Source: a virus | IMG/VR virus record: IMGVR_UViG_3300021404_000002 | Span: 1-44,963 of that record | Length of the DNA: 44,963 bases | Strand: one strand, 5' to 3' | Shown here: positions 1 through 5,275 of the stretch, piece by piece | How the letters are laid out: each line of letters begins with the position of its first letter | Position numbering within the stretch: the first letter of the stretch is position 1 | Notes under the pieces: generated by a model | Seen by the model: the letters and a program-made list of their open reading frames with translations, nothing else | Told to the model about the DNA's origin: nothing | Database searches by the model: none | Position numbers and translations under genes: made by a program

Positions 1-127
1 GACCAAGGACGATCACAAAGTTGCGATGATCGCAACCCTTATGGATGCCAAAGGCTTCCTGCTGGACGAAGACTACACCCGAGATCTTGCTAACTCCTTG
101 TGGGATCAGGAGGAACAACAGAAGGCC
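1..127. repeat. Left copy of 127-base terminal duplication (assembly overlap)
   Basis: Bases 1-127 are identical to 44837-44963. The duplication lies inside the coding region of the DNA polymerase and keeps its frame, and 127 is a usual maximum k-mer of de Bruijn assemblers. I read it as the signature of a circular assembly, not a biological terminal repeat. Confidence 0.9.
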
Positions 128-1135
128 ATAGCCAAAAGCTTTGGCCTAGACAACATCAACTCACCACAACAGGTGGTTGCTGCATTGGAGAAGATCGGTC
201 TTGTCCCCGATCAGGTCACGCCCAAGGGAAACCCCAAGGTTGACAAGGTGTTTCTTAAAGCGCATGTGGAGCATCCGCTGGTGCATGCAATCATCGAGGG
301 AAAGAAGGCAGGCAAGTGGAGAACGACTTGGGTGGAGAAGTTTCTGAACTCCGTAGACGCGTATGGCAGAGTGCACCCATCCACGAATACGCTACGTGCC
401 CGGACTGCGAGATTCAGTATCACTGGGATACCTGCCCAGACTCTGCCAAGCTCCGATTCACTTGTACGTTCCTGCTTTGTGGCCGACACGAACGAGGTGA
501 TGGTGGGCGTTGACTATGCCCAGCAGGAGCTGCGGTTTGCCGCAGCTAAAGCACCAGATGCACGAATGATTCAAGCATTTAAGCATAATGAAGACCTTCA
601 CACGATCACCGCTGAAACGGCCTGGCCTGGTCGTGGTGTGGAGATGCGTAAATACGGCAAGGGTGGAAACTTCGCCACTGTATACGGCGGGGGTGCCAAG
701 GCGCTCATGTCACAGTTCGACATGACCAACGAACAAGCTGTAGCTGTGATCAGCGCTATCCGCAAGGCCTACCCTGGCCTACGTGCCATGTCAGATAGGC
801 TCGCAGCACAGGCTGAGAAGCAAGGTTTCATCACCACGTGGACGGGTAGGAAGCTTCCTGTAGACCCGAACAGGTTGTATGCAGCCTCCAACTATTTCAT
901 TCAATCAGGTTGCAGAGACATCACTGCTCAGGCTATGATTAGACTGTACGATGCCGGGTATGTGGAACACATGCGTTTGGCCATCCACGATGAGCTGCTG
1001 TTCAGCCTTCCGCAAGGCTTGGGAAACGTCCACGAAGTGGTAGAGTTGATGAGCACTAGGGTTGGACCGCTTGACATCCCTGCCGAAGCTAAGATAGGCT
1101 CTAGAAGCTGGGGATCACTTTACGAGCATGAGTAG
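1..1135 (+). CDS. polA: DNA polymerase I (family A), C-terminal part; joins 44178-44836
   Basis: This is the polymerase domain of a family A replicative DNA polymerase that synthesises phage DNA. The reading frame enters at base 2 and continues from the right end of the window, giving one 597-residue protein when the circle is closed. Motif A reads VGVDYAQQELRFAA (near base 510), motif B has K-Y-G-K-G-G-N-F...YGGG (near 650-690), and motif C is AIHDELLF (near 980-1000). These carry the two catalytic aspartates (DY and HDE). The N-terminal part at 44178 has a DEDD exonuclease motif (ALDTETTGLDIY) and no room for a 5'-3' exonuclease domain, so this is the short form common in phages. Four small plus-strand genes follow, probably cotranscribed. 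Confidence 0.97.
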   Translation, partial: TKDDHKVAMIATLMDAKGFLLDEDYTRDLANSLWDQEEQQKAIAKSFGLDNINSPQQVVAALEKIGLVPDQVTPKGNPKVDKVFLKAHVEHPLVHAIIEGKKAGKWRTTWVEKFLNSVDAYGRVHPSTNTLRARTARFSITGIPAQTLPSSDSLVRSCFVADTNEVMVGVDYAQQELRFAAAKAPDARMIQAFKHNEDLHTITAETAWPGRGVEMRKYGKGGNFATVYGGGAKALMSQFDMTNEQAVAVISAIRKAYPGLRAMSDRLAAQAEKQGFITTWTGRKLPVDPNRLYAASNYFIQSGCRDITAQAMIRLYDAGYVEHMRLAIHDELLFSLPQGLGNVHEVVELMSTRVGPLDIPAEAKIGSRSWGSLYEHE

Positions 1136-1140
1136 TTACT

Positions 1141-1218
1141 GTGTATGTAGTTGCATACGATGCAAACTTCTGGTACATTGTCGTAGACGGAAGCGAGGCT
1201 GTGACGCATGAGATATGA
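1141..1218 (+). CDS. Possible 25-residue peptide gene
   Basis: A GTG-started frame of 26 codons runs from just after the polymerase stop and overlaps the ATG of the next gene by 11 bases (ATGAGATATGA). The peptide begins MYVVAYDANFWYIVVDG and has no recognisable motif. No good ribosome binding site precedes it. It is listed because it fills the only gap between the polymerase and the next gene in a tightly packed unit. It may be untranslated. Confidence 0.25.
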   Translation: MYVVAYDANFWYIVVDGSEAVTHEI

Positions 1219-1390
1219 TAGGGAAACTCTTCGATCGAAGATCGAGTGGGAAGGTGATGAGGGTATCACCTGGTTCAAGCCTTCTGAAGTCCCGGAAGAG
1301 TTGGAGGAGCTGTGGTCTAAGGCTCTAGAAGCTCGCGTCTTGTTTGATGACCTTATGGAACAGATTACGGCTGAGTTGGAGGACGAGTAA
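1208..1390 (+). CDS. Small acidic hypothetical protein
   Basis: This is a 60-residue acidic protein with a helical, Glu/Leu-rich C-terminal half (PEELEELWSKALEARVLFDD). I do not recognise a family. The ATG at 1208 is chosen because the downstream gene starts two bases after its stop codon and the unit is otherwise gapless. Only a weak purine stretch (GGAAGCGAGG) precedes it. It is probably cotranscribed with the DNA polymerase. Confidence 0.6.
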   Translation: MRYDRETLRSKIEWEGDEGITWFKPSEVPEELEELWSKALEARVLFDDLMEQITAELEDE

Positions 1391-1391
1391 G

Positions 1392-1562
1392 ATGGCTGTA
1401 GGCTATCCAGGTGTTAATGGCGCTCCTGGCCAGGAGCCTAAGGAAGAGGGCAAGGTCACCGGAACCGTACTCGGTTCCGATGCGGTCAACTCTCTGGTTC
1501 GACAGTCCGATGGACAGGTTGTGATCGTGGACAACAAGAGCGGTAAGCGTGCAGGCAAGTGA
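1392..1562 (+). CDS. Small hypothetical protein, Gly-rich N-terminus
   Basis: This 56-residue protein starts MAVGYPGVNGAPGQEPKEEG and ends with a basic tail (NKSGKRAGK). No family is recognised. The start at 1392 is supported by a strong ribosome binding site, TTGGAGG, 11 to 16 bases upstream. The same arrangement (TTGGAGG, a few bases, then GTAAGATGGC) recurs before the gene at 1603. An upstream in-frame start near 1344 is rejected because it lies deep inside the previous gene. Confidence 0.65.
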   Translation: MAVGYPGVNGAPGQEPKEEGKVTGTVLGSDAVNSLVRQSDGQVVIVDNKSGKRAGK

Positions 1563-1602
1563 TGGACGATGAGGCTTGACACAATTTCTTGGAGGCTGTA
1601 AG

Positions 1603-1737
1603 ATGGCAGAGTACCGATACCGCTGTGATGACTGCGATTTTGTGACAAACGCCTACGGCAACGACTCAGCCGCTAAGGCTGCGCTAGAGCTTCACCGGCA
1701 GCACTGTTTGAAGCGCAAGCAACAGAATGGTTATTAG
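1603..1737 (+). CDS. Small putative zinc-finger protein
   Basis: This is a 44-residue protein with CDDC at residues 8-11 and HRQHC at residues 31-35, a spacing that could hold one zinc ion, with a basic C-terminus (LKRKQQNGY). Small zinc-finger proteins of this size are common in actinobacteriophages, with unknown roles. A TTGGAGG ribosome binding site lies about 10 bases upstream. Its stop codon is immediately followed by the noncoding RNA array. Confidence 0.6.
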   Translation: MAEYRYRCDDCDFVTNAYGNDSAAKAALELHRQHCLKRKQQNGY

Positions 1738-1740
1738 ACG

Positions 1741-1904
1741 CCAGCCTTGTGGGCTGGTAGAGCTTGGGACTCGGCCAACAGTTAATTCCAGCGATGAGGA
1801 ATCCCAAGAGGATATGGCACGCTGGAGCGCGATATCCAACAAAGCTAGATGCTACCTTAGGCCCCCTGGTACTGGCTGTGGGTACGAATGTCAGCCCATC
1901 TAGC
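1741..1904 (+). ncRNA. Structured noncoding region with several perfect stems
   Basis: No credible coding frame is present. Perfect inverted repeats fold in order: CCAGCC/GGCTGG (1741-1757), CTTGGGA/TCCCAAG (1763-1808), GGATAT/ATATCC (1810-1837), and an 8-base outer stem GCTAGATG/CATCTAGC (1844-1904). The last stem encloses two further hairpins, TACC...GGTA and GGCTG...CAGCC, a three-way-junction shape like a tRNA lacking one arm. A D-arm-like GCTGGTAGAGC occurs at about 1753. It could be degenerate tRNAs or a structured RNA of unknown role. The stems are seen directly; a functional RNA is inferred. Confidence 0.4.
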
Positions 1905-1906
1905 GA

Positions 1907-1980
1907 AGCGGTGTGACTGGAGGTTGGTTCCAGGCTGGGCTCATATCCCAGAGACGCGAGTTCGAATCTCGCCACCGCAA
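1907..1980 (+). tRNA. tRNA-Met (CAT), initiator-like
   Basis: The cloverleaf is clear. The acceptor is GCGGTG/CACCGC plus an A:A opposition at the 1-72 position. The D stem is CTGG/CCAG. The anticodon arm is CTGGG-CTCATAT-CCCAG with anticodon CAT at 1942-1944, and the T arm is GCGAG-TTCGAAT-CTCGC with discriminator A. Three G:C pairs next to the anticodon loop and an unpaired end of the acceptor stem with A72-A73 are the known hallmarks of bacterial initiator tRNA. One extra base sits before the D stem and the variable loop has four bases. CCA is not encoded. Confidence 0.8.
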
Positions 1981-2034
1981 CTAGGACACGCCGGTTCGCT
2001 ACCGGCTTCTCTGAAGGAAGGTTGATCCCCTTCT

Positions 2035-2130
2035 GGGGAGTGACAAGTTCGGAACTAGGTGACCAAACTGGCGGCACGTAAATGCCGAGAAGTGAGATCT
2101 GCATAGGTGGTTCGACTCCACCCCTCCCAC
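2035..2130 (+). tRNA. tRNA-like element, possibly class II tRNA-Tyr (GTA)
   Basis: The T arm is canonical (GGTGG-TTCGACT-CCACC, 2106-2122) and is followed by CCTCCCA, which pairs with GGGAG at 2036-2040; the two ends of this acceptor stem are mismatched. A perfect 5-base anticodon stem CGGCA/TGCCG (2072-2087) carries a 6-base loop CGTAAA, one base shorter than normal and without U33. About 18 bases of variable region fit the long arm of bacterial tRNA-Tyr. I see no good D arm. It may be a diverged tRNA-Tyr or a tRNA-like RNA. Confidence 0.4.
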
Positions 2131-2145
2131 GGAGACAAAACTTCA

Positions 2146-2214
2146 CCCTGTTGAAAAGTCTGCATCAAAAATAAGGAACAGGGTCGTTCACCCCAATGGC
2201 GATACAGCGGGGTG
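2146..2214 (+). other. Spacer hairpins in the tRNA array
   Basis: The spacer holds a CCCTGTT/AACAGGG stem (2146-2183) and a CACCCC/GGGGTG stem (2189-2214), the second ending two bases before the next tRNA-like element. No gene is seen. The stems may guide RNA processing. Confidence 0.35.
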
Positions 2215-2216
2215 TT

Positions 2217-2287
2217 TCTCAGGTAGCTCAACGGAAGAGCGGGCGCACCTAGAGCCACGGATGAAGGTTCGAATCCTTCCCTGAGAA
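2217..2287 (+). tRNA. tRNA-like element with abnormal anticodon arm
   Basis: The acceptor stem is perfect (TCTCAGG/CCTGAGA, extendable by one T:A pair). T8-A9 and a perfect D stem (GCTC/GAGC) follow, and the T arm is canonical (GAAGG-TTCGAAT-CCTTC). The 22 bases between the D and T stems (2241-2262) should hold the anticodon arm, but only three of five stem pairs form and the nominal loop ACCTAGA has C instead of U at position 33. The nominal anticodon would be CTA, but this should not be trusted. It is either a decaying tRNA or one with a deliberately altered anticodon arm. Confidence 0.5.
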
Positions 2288-2290
2288 CAA

Positions 2291-2346
2291 GCCACCACCA
2301 AGTTCGCACCTACTACGTTTCTCCGTCCTGGGAAACCGGTGGTGGC
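2291..2346 (+). ncRNA. Long perfect-stem RNA element in the tRNA array
   Basis: A perfect 9-base stem GCCACCACC/GGTGGTGGC (2291-2299 with 2338-2346) encloses an inner hairpin of about seven pairs, GTTTCTC/GGGAAAC (2317-2323 with 2330-2336, one G:U pair). There is no coding potential. It sits exactly between two tRNA-like elements, so it may be a processing signal or a separate small RNA. Confidence 0.35.
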
Positions 2347-2350
2347 CCAA

Positions 2351-2418
2351 GTGCCCGTAGCTTAAGATGGCAAAGCGGCGGTAGTAGCAGTATGTGGGTT
2401 CGAATCCCGCCGGGTACA
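2351..2418 (+). tRNA. tRNA-like element with shortened anticodon region
   Basis: The acceptor stem GTGCCCG/CGGGTAC is fully paired with one G:U at position 3-70. T8-A9 and a paired D stem (GCTT/AAGC) follow, and the T arm is GTGGG-TTCGAAT-CCCGC. The stretch between the D and T stems is only 17 bases (2377-2393), about five fewer than a normal anticodon arm plus variable loop, and it does not form a stem. No anticodon can be assigned. All other arms are intact, which argues against random decay. Confidence 0.45.
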
Positions 2419-2450
2419 CGCGGGCATTTCTACAGAAAGGCAAGCAGGCA

Positions 2451-2549
2451 ATGACTCCGGAGCAGAAGAAGGCTTACGAGGACGCTCTGAAAGAAGCCAA
2501 GGATTACGAGAAGAAGATGAAGGAAACCGAGAAGAAAGAGACCAAGTAG
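2451..2549 (+). CDS. Small charged helical protein
   Basis: This 32-residue protein (MTPEQKKAYEDALKEAKDYE...) is made almost wholly of Lys, Glu, Asp, Ala and Tyr and should form one charged helix. An AGAAAGG-type ribosome binding site lies upstream. Its stop codon overlaps the GTG of the next mini-gene (TAGTG). No function is recognised. Confidence 0.5.
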   Translation: MTPEQKKAYEDALKEAKDYEKKMKETEKKETK

Positions 2550-2653
2550 TGTGTCGATGTTCCTGTTCTGAATGTGACAAAGGCAACCACTGCCACAGGT
2601 GGTCTCAGGGCTGCCCGCCCATCACTGGGGGTGCAACCGATGGCCAAGCATAG
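2549..2653 (+). CDS. Cys/His-rich mini-protein, unit 1
   Basis: This 34-residue frame begins MCRCSCSECDKGNHCHR and has six cysteines and two histidines in the first 22 residues, suggesting metal binding. It starts with GTG overlapping the preceding TAG. The pattern C-x-C-S-x-C-x-x-G-x-H recurs in the next two units, each in the following reading frame. The next gene starts inside it at 2640. No function is known. Confidence 0.45.
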   Translation: MCRCSCSECDKGNHCHRWSQGCPPITGGATDGQA

Positions 2654-2837
2654 AGGTAATCATAGTTGGGGGAGCAACAAAGGCTATGAGGCACAGCATG
2701 CACCGACAGCCCCTAGTGGCTGTACACCCAACACTTGTGGCTGCTCAGGCTGCCGATCGGGTATTCACGGCCACGGAGACAACGACGTCAACCTTCACTG
2801 TTGGGAACATCGGGATAATTGTCACTTCGGCTGCTGA
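2640..2837 (+). CDS. Cys/His-rich mini-protein, unit 2
   Basis: This is a 65-residue protein with a basic, His-containing N-terminus (MAKHRGNHSWGSNKGYE) and a C-terminal Cys/His module: TCGCSGCRSGIHGHGD, then LHCWEHRDNCHFGC. The ATG at 2640 follows a GGGGGTG ribosome binding site and lies inside the end of unit 1. Cysteine and histidine spacing suggests one or two metal sites. It is clearly related to unit 3. Confidence 0.55.
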   Translation: MAKHRGNHSWGSNKGYEAQHAPTAPSGCTPNTCGCSGCRSGIHGHGDNDVNLHCWEHRDNCHFGC

Positions 2838-2955
2838 TGGAGCCTGTACACTGTCTGGATACTGCTGGTGTTCGGGCTGCGCCAGGGGTCACGGTGACGA
2901 CACGATAACTACACACTGTTTCACACACGGCAACAGATGTCATCTCTCCTGTTGA
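2836..2955 (+). CDS. Cys/His-rich unit 3, start not identified
   Basis: The frame after unit 2's stop encodes ACTLSGYCWCSGCARGHGDD, then THCFTHGNRCHLSC, matching unit 2 (CxCSGC...GHGD...HC..H..NRCH..C). The frame is one base ahead of unit 2. No ATG, GTG or TTG precedes it closely in frame. Translation would need a +1 shift at the TGC-TGA end of unit 2, a CTG start at about 2851 (GGAG lies 8 bases upstream), or a far-upstream start overlapping unit 2. It could also be a pseudogene copy. A terminator follows at once. Confidence 0.4.
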   Translation, partial: DGACTLSGYCWCSGCARGHGDDTITTHCFTHGNRCHLSC

Positions 2956-2966
2956 CACACAAAAGA

Positions 2967-2990
2967 CCCCCGGTCCATTAGGACCGGGGG
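2967..2990. terminator. Strong bidirectional terminator
   Basis: A perfect 10-base stem CCCCCGGTCC/GGACCGGGGG with loop ATTA is followed by TTTCT on the plus strand and TCTTTTG on the minus strand. It lies exactly between the converging polymerase/tRNA unit and the virion/lysis unit, so it should stop both. Confidence 0.93.
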
Positions 2991-2999
2991 TTTCTACAT

Positions 3000-3272
3000 C
3001 TAGCTGGCGTTCATTTTCTGCTCAGCACGAAGTGCGTGTGTGGAAGCTTCTGATGCGGAGACCGCATCATAGTCTGTGGCGAAGTTCGCATACAGCGAAA
3101 CCACCAGAATGTAGAAGATGGATGCTTTGGACCAAAACCCTGGTGCGAAGAAAAACACCAGCGTAACCAACGGAATGTTCAGAAGCCAAAAATAAACCAT
3201 CCACAGGTGGAAGCGCGTCTGCCATTCCGGATCATTCTCGAATTTGTTTCGGAAGGTTCTGAGCTTCCCCAT
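3000..3272 (-). CDS. Two-helix membrane protein (lysis-cassette member)
   Basis: This 90-residue protein has two hydrophobic stretches (LWMVYFWLLNIPLVTLVFFF at about 23-42, and ASIFYILVVSLYANFA at about 50-65) between a basic N-terminus and a polar C-terminus. It is the last gene of the late unit, downstream of the endolysin and a small holin candidate, so it could be a second holin or an antiholin. A GGAAAC sequence precedes the ATG. The family is not recognised. Confidence 0.7.
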   Translation of the reverse strand: MGKLRTFRNKFENDPEWQTRFHLWMVYFWLLNIPLVTLVFFFAPGFWSKASIFYILVVSLYANFATDYDAVSASEASTHALRAEQKMNAS

Positions 3273-3274
3273 GG

Positions 3275-3619
3275 TTACACGTTTCCGATAGCGTACCAGT
3301 TGGTGCCGTCAGACATCCACGAGGAACTGTGTGCAGCAGAAGCTGCCAGGGTCACAGCACCAGCAGGACCAATCAGCGAACCACCGGCAGCAGCTACAGT
3401 CACGGTGAAGGCAGCAGCGTCCTTGGTGACAGTGTACTGGCGCCCCACATACTTGAGTCCCTGGTTGGAGGTTGCACCGGCAAGAGCCGCTGCATTCGGC
3501 AGGGTCACAGTTGCGTTAGCAGCTTGTGCCTCAACAAAAACATTGTAGTCGTTGTCGGTAACAGTGTAACTGCCAGCAACAATTTTGACAGTCTCGTTCA
3601 GATCATCGAAGCCGGACAT
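3275..3619 (-). CDS. Small beta-rich virion-type protein
   Basis: This is a 114-residue Ala/Thr/Val-rich protein ending in SSWMSDGTNWYAIGNV. The pattern NQGLKYVGRQYTVTKDAAAF...IGPAG and the terminal SDGTNWY occur in C-terminal modules of many phage tail fibres and head decoration proteins. Its ATG overlaps the TAA of the holin candidate upstream (TAATG). It stands among lysis genes, so it may be a virion tip or cell-binding module. The role is inferred. Confidence 0.65.
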   Translation of the reverse strand: MSGFDDLNETVKIVAGSYTVTDNDYNVFVEAQAANATVTLPNAAALAGATSNQGLKYVGRQYTVTKDAAAFTVTVAAAGGSLIGPAGAVTLAASAAHSSSWMSDGTNWYAIGNV

Positions 3620-3792
3620 TAGGCTCCCTTTCCAAGGTAGGTGTGTACGACAGCAGCAACCCCAGCCGATGCTGCCGAGAGAAGAAGACCGGTGGTTACA
3701 GAGCCACCCTTGAGAATAGTGGAAACAAAAGCTGCCACAAAAATAAGCAGCCCAGTCTGCACATCGTGCACGGTGAACTTGGGGAGTTTCAT
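3619..3792 (-). CDS. Putative holin
   Basis: This 57-residue protein has a short N-terminus (MKLPKFTVHDVQ), then two hydrophobic helices (GLLIFVAAFVSTIL and TGLLLSAASAGVAAVVHTYL) split by GGSVTT, and a short basic end. Size, two membrane helices and a position right after the endolysin fit a class II-like holin, which forms lesions in the cytoplasmic membrane so that the endolysin reaches the wall. Start and stop codons overlap with the genes on both sides, implying coupled translation. No holin family motif is claimed. Confidence 0.7.
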   Translation of the reverse strand: MKLPKFTVHDVQTGLLIFVAAFVSTILKGGSVTTGLLLSAASAGVAAVVHTYLGKGA

Positions 3793-4718
3793 TATACCGC
3801 CTCGATCAGATAGGCCAGCGGAACATTTTCACTGCCTGCAAGGCGAGTGATTGAAATCTTTTCCACATCAGTGGGCAGCGGACTCGGAAACGGGAAGACC
3901 CTCGGCTTGTTAGCCGGAACCACAAAGTCGAGATTGAAGTCGGTCCAGGCACCGTTGATGAAGGCAGTGACTCGAACATGGGCATCACCCATGTCTGAGC
4001 CTAGACTAAACCAAACGTTGCCCCAGCCAGCGGCACCTTGGCGACACGGCGGCGGAAGCACGAGAGTGGTTGCGTTCAAACCAGCAGCCACAGTCCCTTG
4101 AGAAAGAGCAGGCATATCGTCTCCTGTGTTTGTCGGAGGGTCGGCGACCCCGTTGAAGAGGTTACCCAGTTGGGCAACTGTGCCCTTGAAAGCATTCGTG
4201 TCGATCGGTGTGCTGGTGTATTGCCACACAACAGGTGTGGCGCCTCCGTAGGGAGCCCACCCAGGACCGGTGTCAGAATAGCTTGTGTAGTTACTGGATA
4301 CCAGAGCGACTCCAGCGGCCGTCAGACGGCTCAGATTCCCGCCTACCATATTCCAGTACCACTGGGGCACGTAAGCGCCCCAGACACGCCCTCCAAGCCC
4401 TTCTAGGGCTATTTTGAAAGCGAGGATCTGGTCCACTGTGGGCTTGCTTCCACCAGAGGTTTCCACATCCAGCATACAAGGGACATTACCGGCATAGGCA
4501 AAGTAGTAGGCTGCCTGCACGGCAGGGTCTATCTCCTGCTTCAGAAAATGGTAGGCGCTGAACAGTAGGTTGCGATTGGCTGCCTGTGTCTTGAACCAGG
4601 AATATTGGGAATCCCTGTAGTAGTTTCCCTCAGTGGCCTTGGCCACGATAGCTACAGCATCGGAGGGGACATTCATCTGTCCCTGATAGGACGACACATC
4701 GTAGTATTTAATCGTCAC
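3792..4718 (-). CDS. Endolysin, GH25-type muramidase
   Basis: This 308-residue protein would hydrolyse the glycan backbone of peptidoglycan to release progeny. The N-terminal 190 residues match glycoside hydrolase family 25: YYDVSSYQG at 5-13, VAKATEGNYYRD, AYHFLKQ, the catalytic CMLDVETSG (D84, E86), and WQYTS with a later IDTN. The C-terminal 110 residues form a separate domain (LVLPPPCRQG...NVWFSLGSD) that may bind the wall. The start overlaps the stop of the peptidoglycan-binding gene upstream. A holin candidate follows. Confidence 0.92.
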   Translation of the reverse strand: MTIKYYDVSSYQGQMNVPSDAVAIVAKATEGNYYRDSQYSWFKTQAANRNLLFSAYHFLKQEIDPAVQAAYYFAYAGNVPCMLDVETSGGSKPTVDQILAFKIALEGLGGRVWGAYVPQWYWNMVGGNLSRLTAAGVALVSSNYTSYSDTGPGWAPYGGATPVVWQYTSTPIDTNAFKGTVAQLGNLFNGVADPPTNTGDDMPALSQGTVAAGLNATTLVLPPPCRQGAAGWGNVWFSLGSDMGDAHVRVTAFINGAWTDFNLDFVVPANKPRVFPFPSPLPTDVEKISITRLAGSENVPLAYLIEAV

Positions 4719-5065
4719 TGTTGTCCATCCCCAGCAGGCTCAAGGACTCTTGGTAACTCAGTGAAGAGGCGGGAAGCGCTCGAACCATCCCATCTGACCC
4801 AATCCGTTCCGCTTCCCGTATAGCGTCTGCTCTCTGCCTCTGGATCTCTGATCCAACAAACATCTCCGAGTGTTGACGCTGTGCTGGCGTCAACCATGCC
4901 CGTGGGCGGGAGTCTGTGAAGTCGCTGCCATCCTCTGATCGCACGAACGGTGTCCTCATCAAGGTGTCCTGTTCTTGGTAGTCTTAGAAGAAGTTGAACG
5001 GTTTCCACTTCCGGACCCACTGTTCCCAGAGATATGTCCTTGACGAACCAACTCGGTGTATCCAT
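4715..5065 (-). CDS. Peptidoglycan-binding domain protein
   Basis: This 116-residue protein contains a PG_binding_1-like three-helix domain: LGTVGPEVETVQLLLRLP, then TVRAIRGWQRLHRLPPTGMV and DASTASTLG. Such domains anchor lytic enzymes to the wall. The ATG at 5065 is chosen because GAGGAGG lies six bases upstream; an in-frame start 15 bases earlier lacks this. It overlaps the endolysin start by four bases and the upstream coiled-coil gene by 107 bases. It probably assists lysis as a second polypeptide or targeting factor. Confidence 0.8.
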   Translation of the reverse strand: MDTPSWFVKDISLGTVGPEVETVQLLLRLPRTGHLDEDTVRAIRGWQRLHRLPPTGMVDASTASTLGDVCWIRDPEAESRRYTGSGTDWVRWDGSSASRLFTELPRVLEPAGDGQQ

Positions 5066-5267
5066 CAATGGCCTCCTCAAGGTTACAGATGCGCTCGTCC
5101 TTTTCCTGGGCTTCCTCCTCCAACACCCTTACACGAGTGCTGAGGGTTGCTATGAGGATCTTCTGATCCTCGATGGTTCTCTTCTTGATGTTTGTCCTGC
5201 CGACGTTTACAGCGGTAACAACCACCACCACAGCAGCAAGAATATCAAGAAGATTTTTTAGCTGCAT
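4959..5267 (-). CDS. Membrane-anchored coiled-coil protein
   Basis: This is a 102-residue protein with an N-terminal membrane helix (LLDILAAVVVVVTAVNVG), a charged coiled coil (about residues 30-70) and a Ser/Gly/Asn/Thr-rich tail. The shape recalls spanin-like or accessory lysis proteins of actinobacteriophages, but no motif proves it. The ATG at 5267 has a TAGGAGG ribosome binding site formed partly by the stop of the gene upstream. The low-complexity tail is encoded in the region overlapping the next gene. Confidence 0.7.
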   Translation of the reverse strand: MQLKNLLDILAAVVVVVTAVNVGRTNIKKRTIEDQKILIATLSTRVRVLEEEAQEKDERICNLEEAIDGYTELVRQGHISGNSGSGSGNRSTSSKTTKNRTP

Positions 5268-5275
5268 GTCGCCTC

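Noticed and set aside
1-127. Biological direct terminal repeat
   Set aside because: It lies within the polymerase coding frame and equals a common assembler k-mer.
2217-2287. Amber-suppressor tRNA (anticodon CTA)
   Set aside because: The nominal anticodon arm does not pair and has C33, so the anticodon cannot be trusted; TAG is used normally as a stop in this genome (for example at 1735 and 2547).
1673-2586. Overlapping minus-strand frames with GFEP-like words
   Set aside because: These are antisense readings of tRNA T arms (GGTTCGAATCC) and not genes.
2599-2835. Long N-terminal extension of Cys/His unit 3
   Set aside because: It would overlap almost all of unit 2 and its sequence (TATETTTSTFTVG) shares nothing with the modules.
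4708-4962. Alternative minus-strand frame overlapping the peptidoglycan-binding gene
   Set aside because: It looks protein-like, but the other frame has a recognisable PG-binding domain, a perfect ribosome binding site and overlap with the endolysin start.
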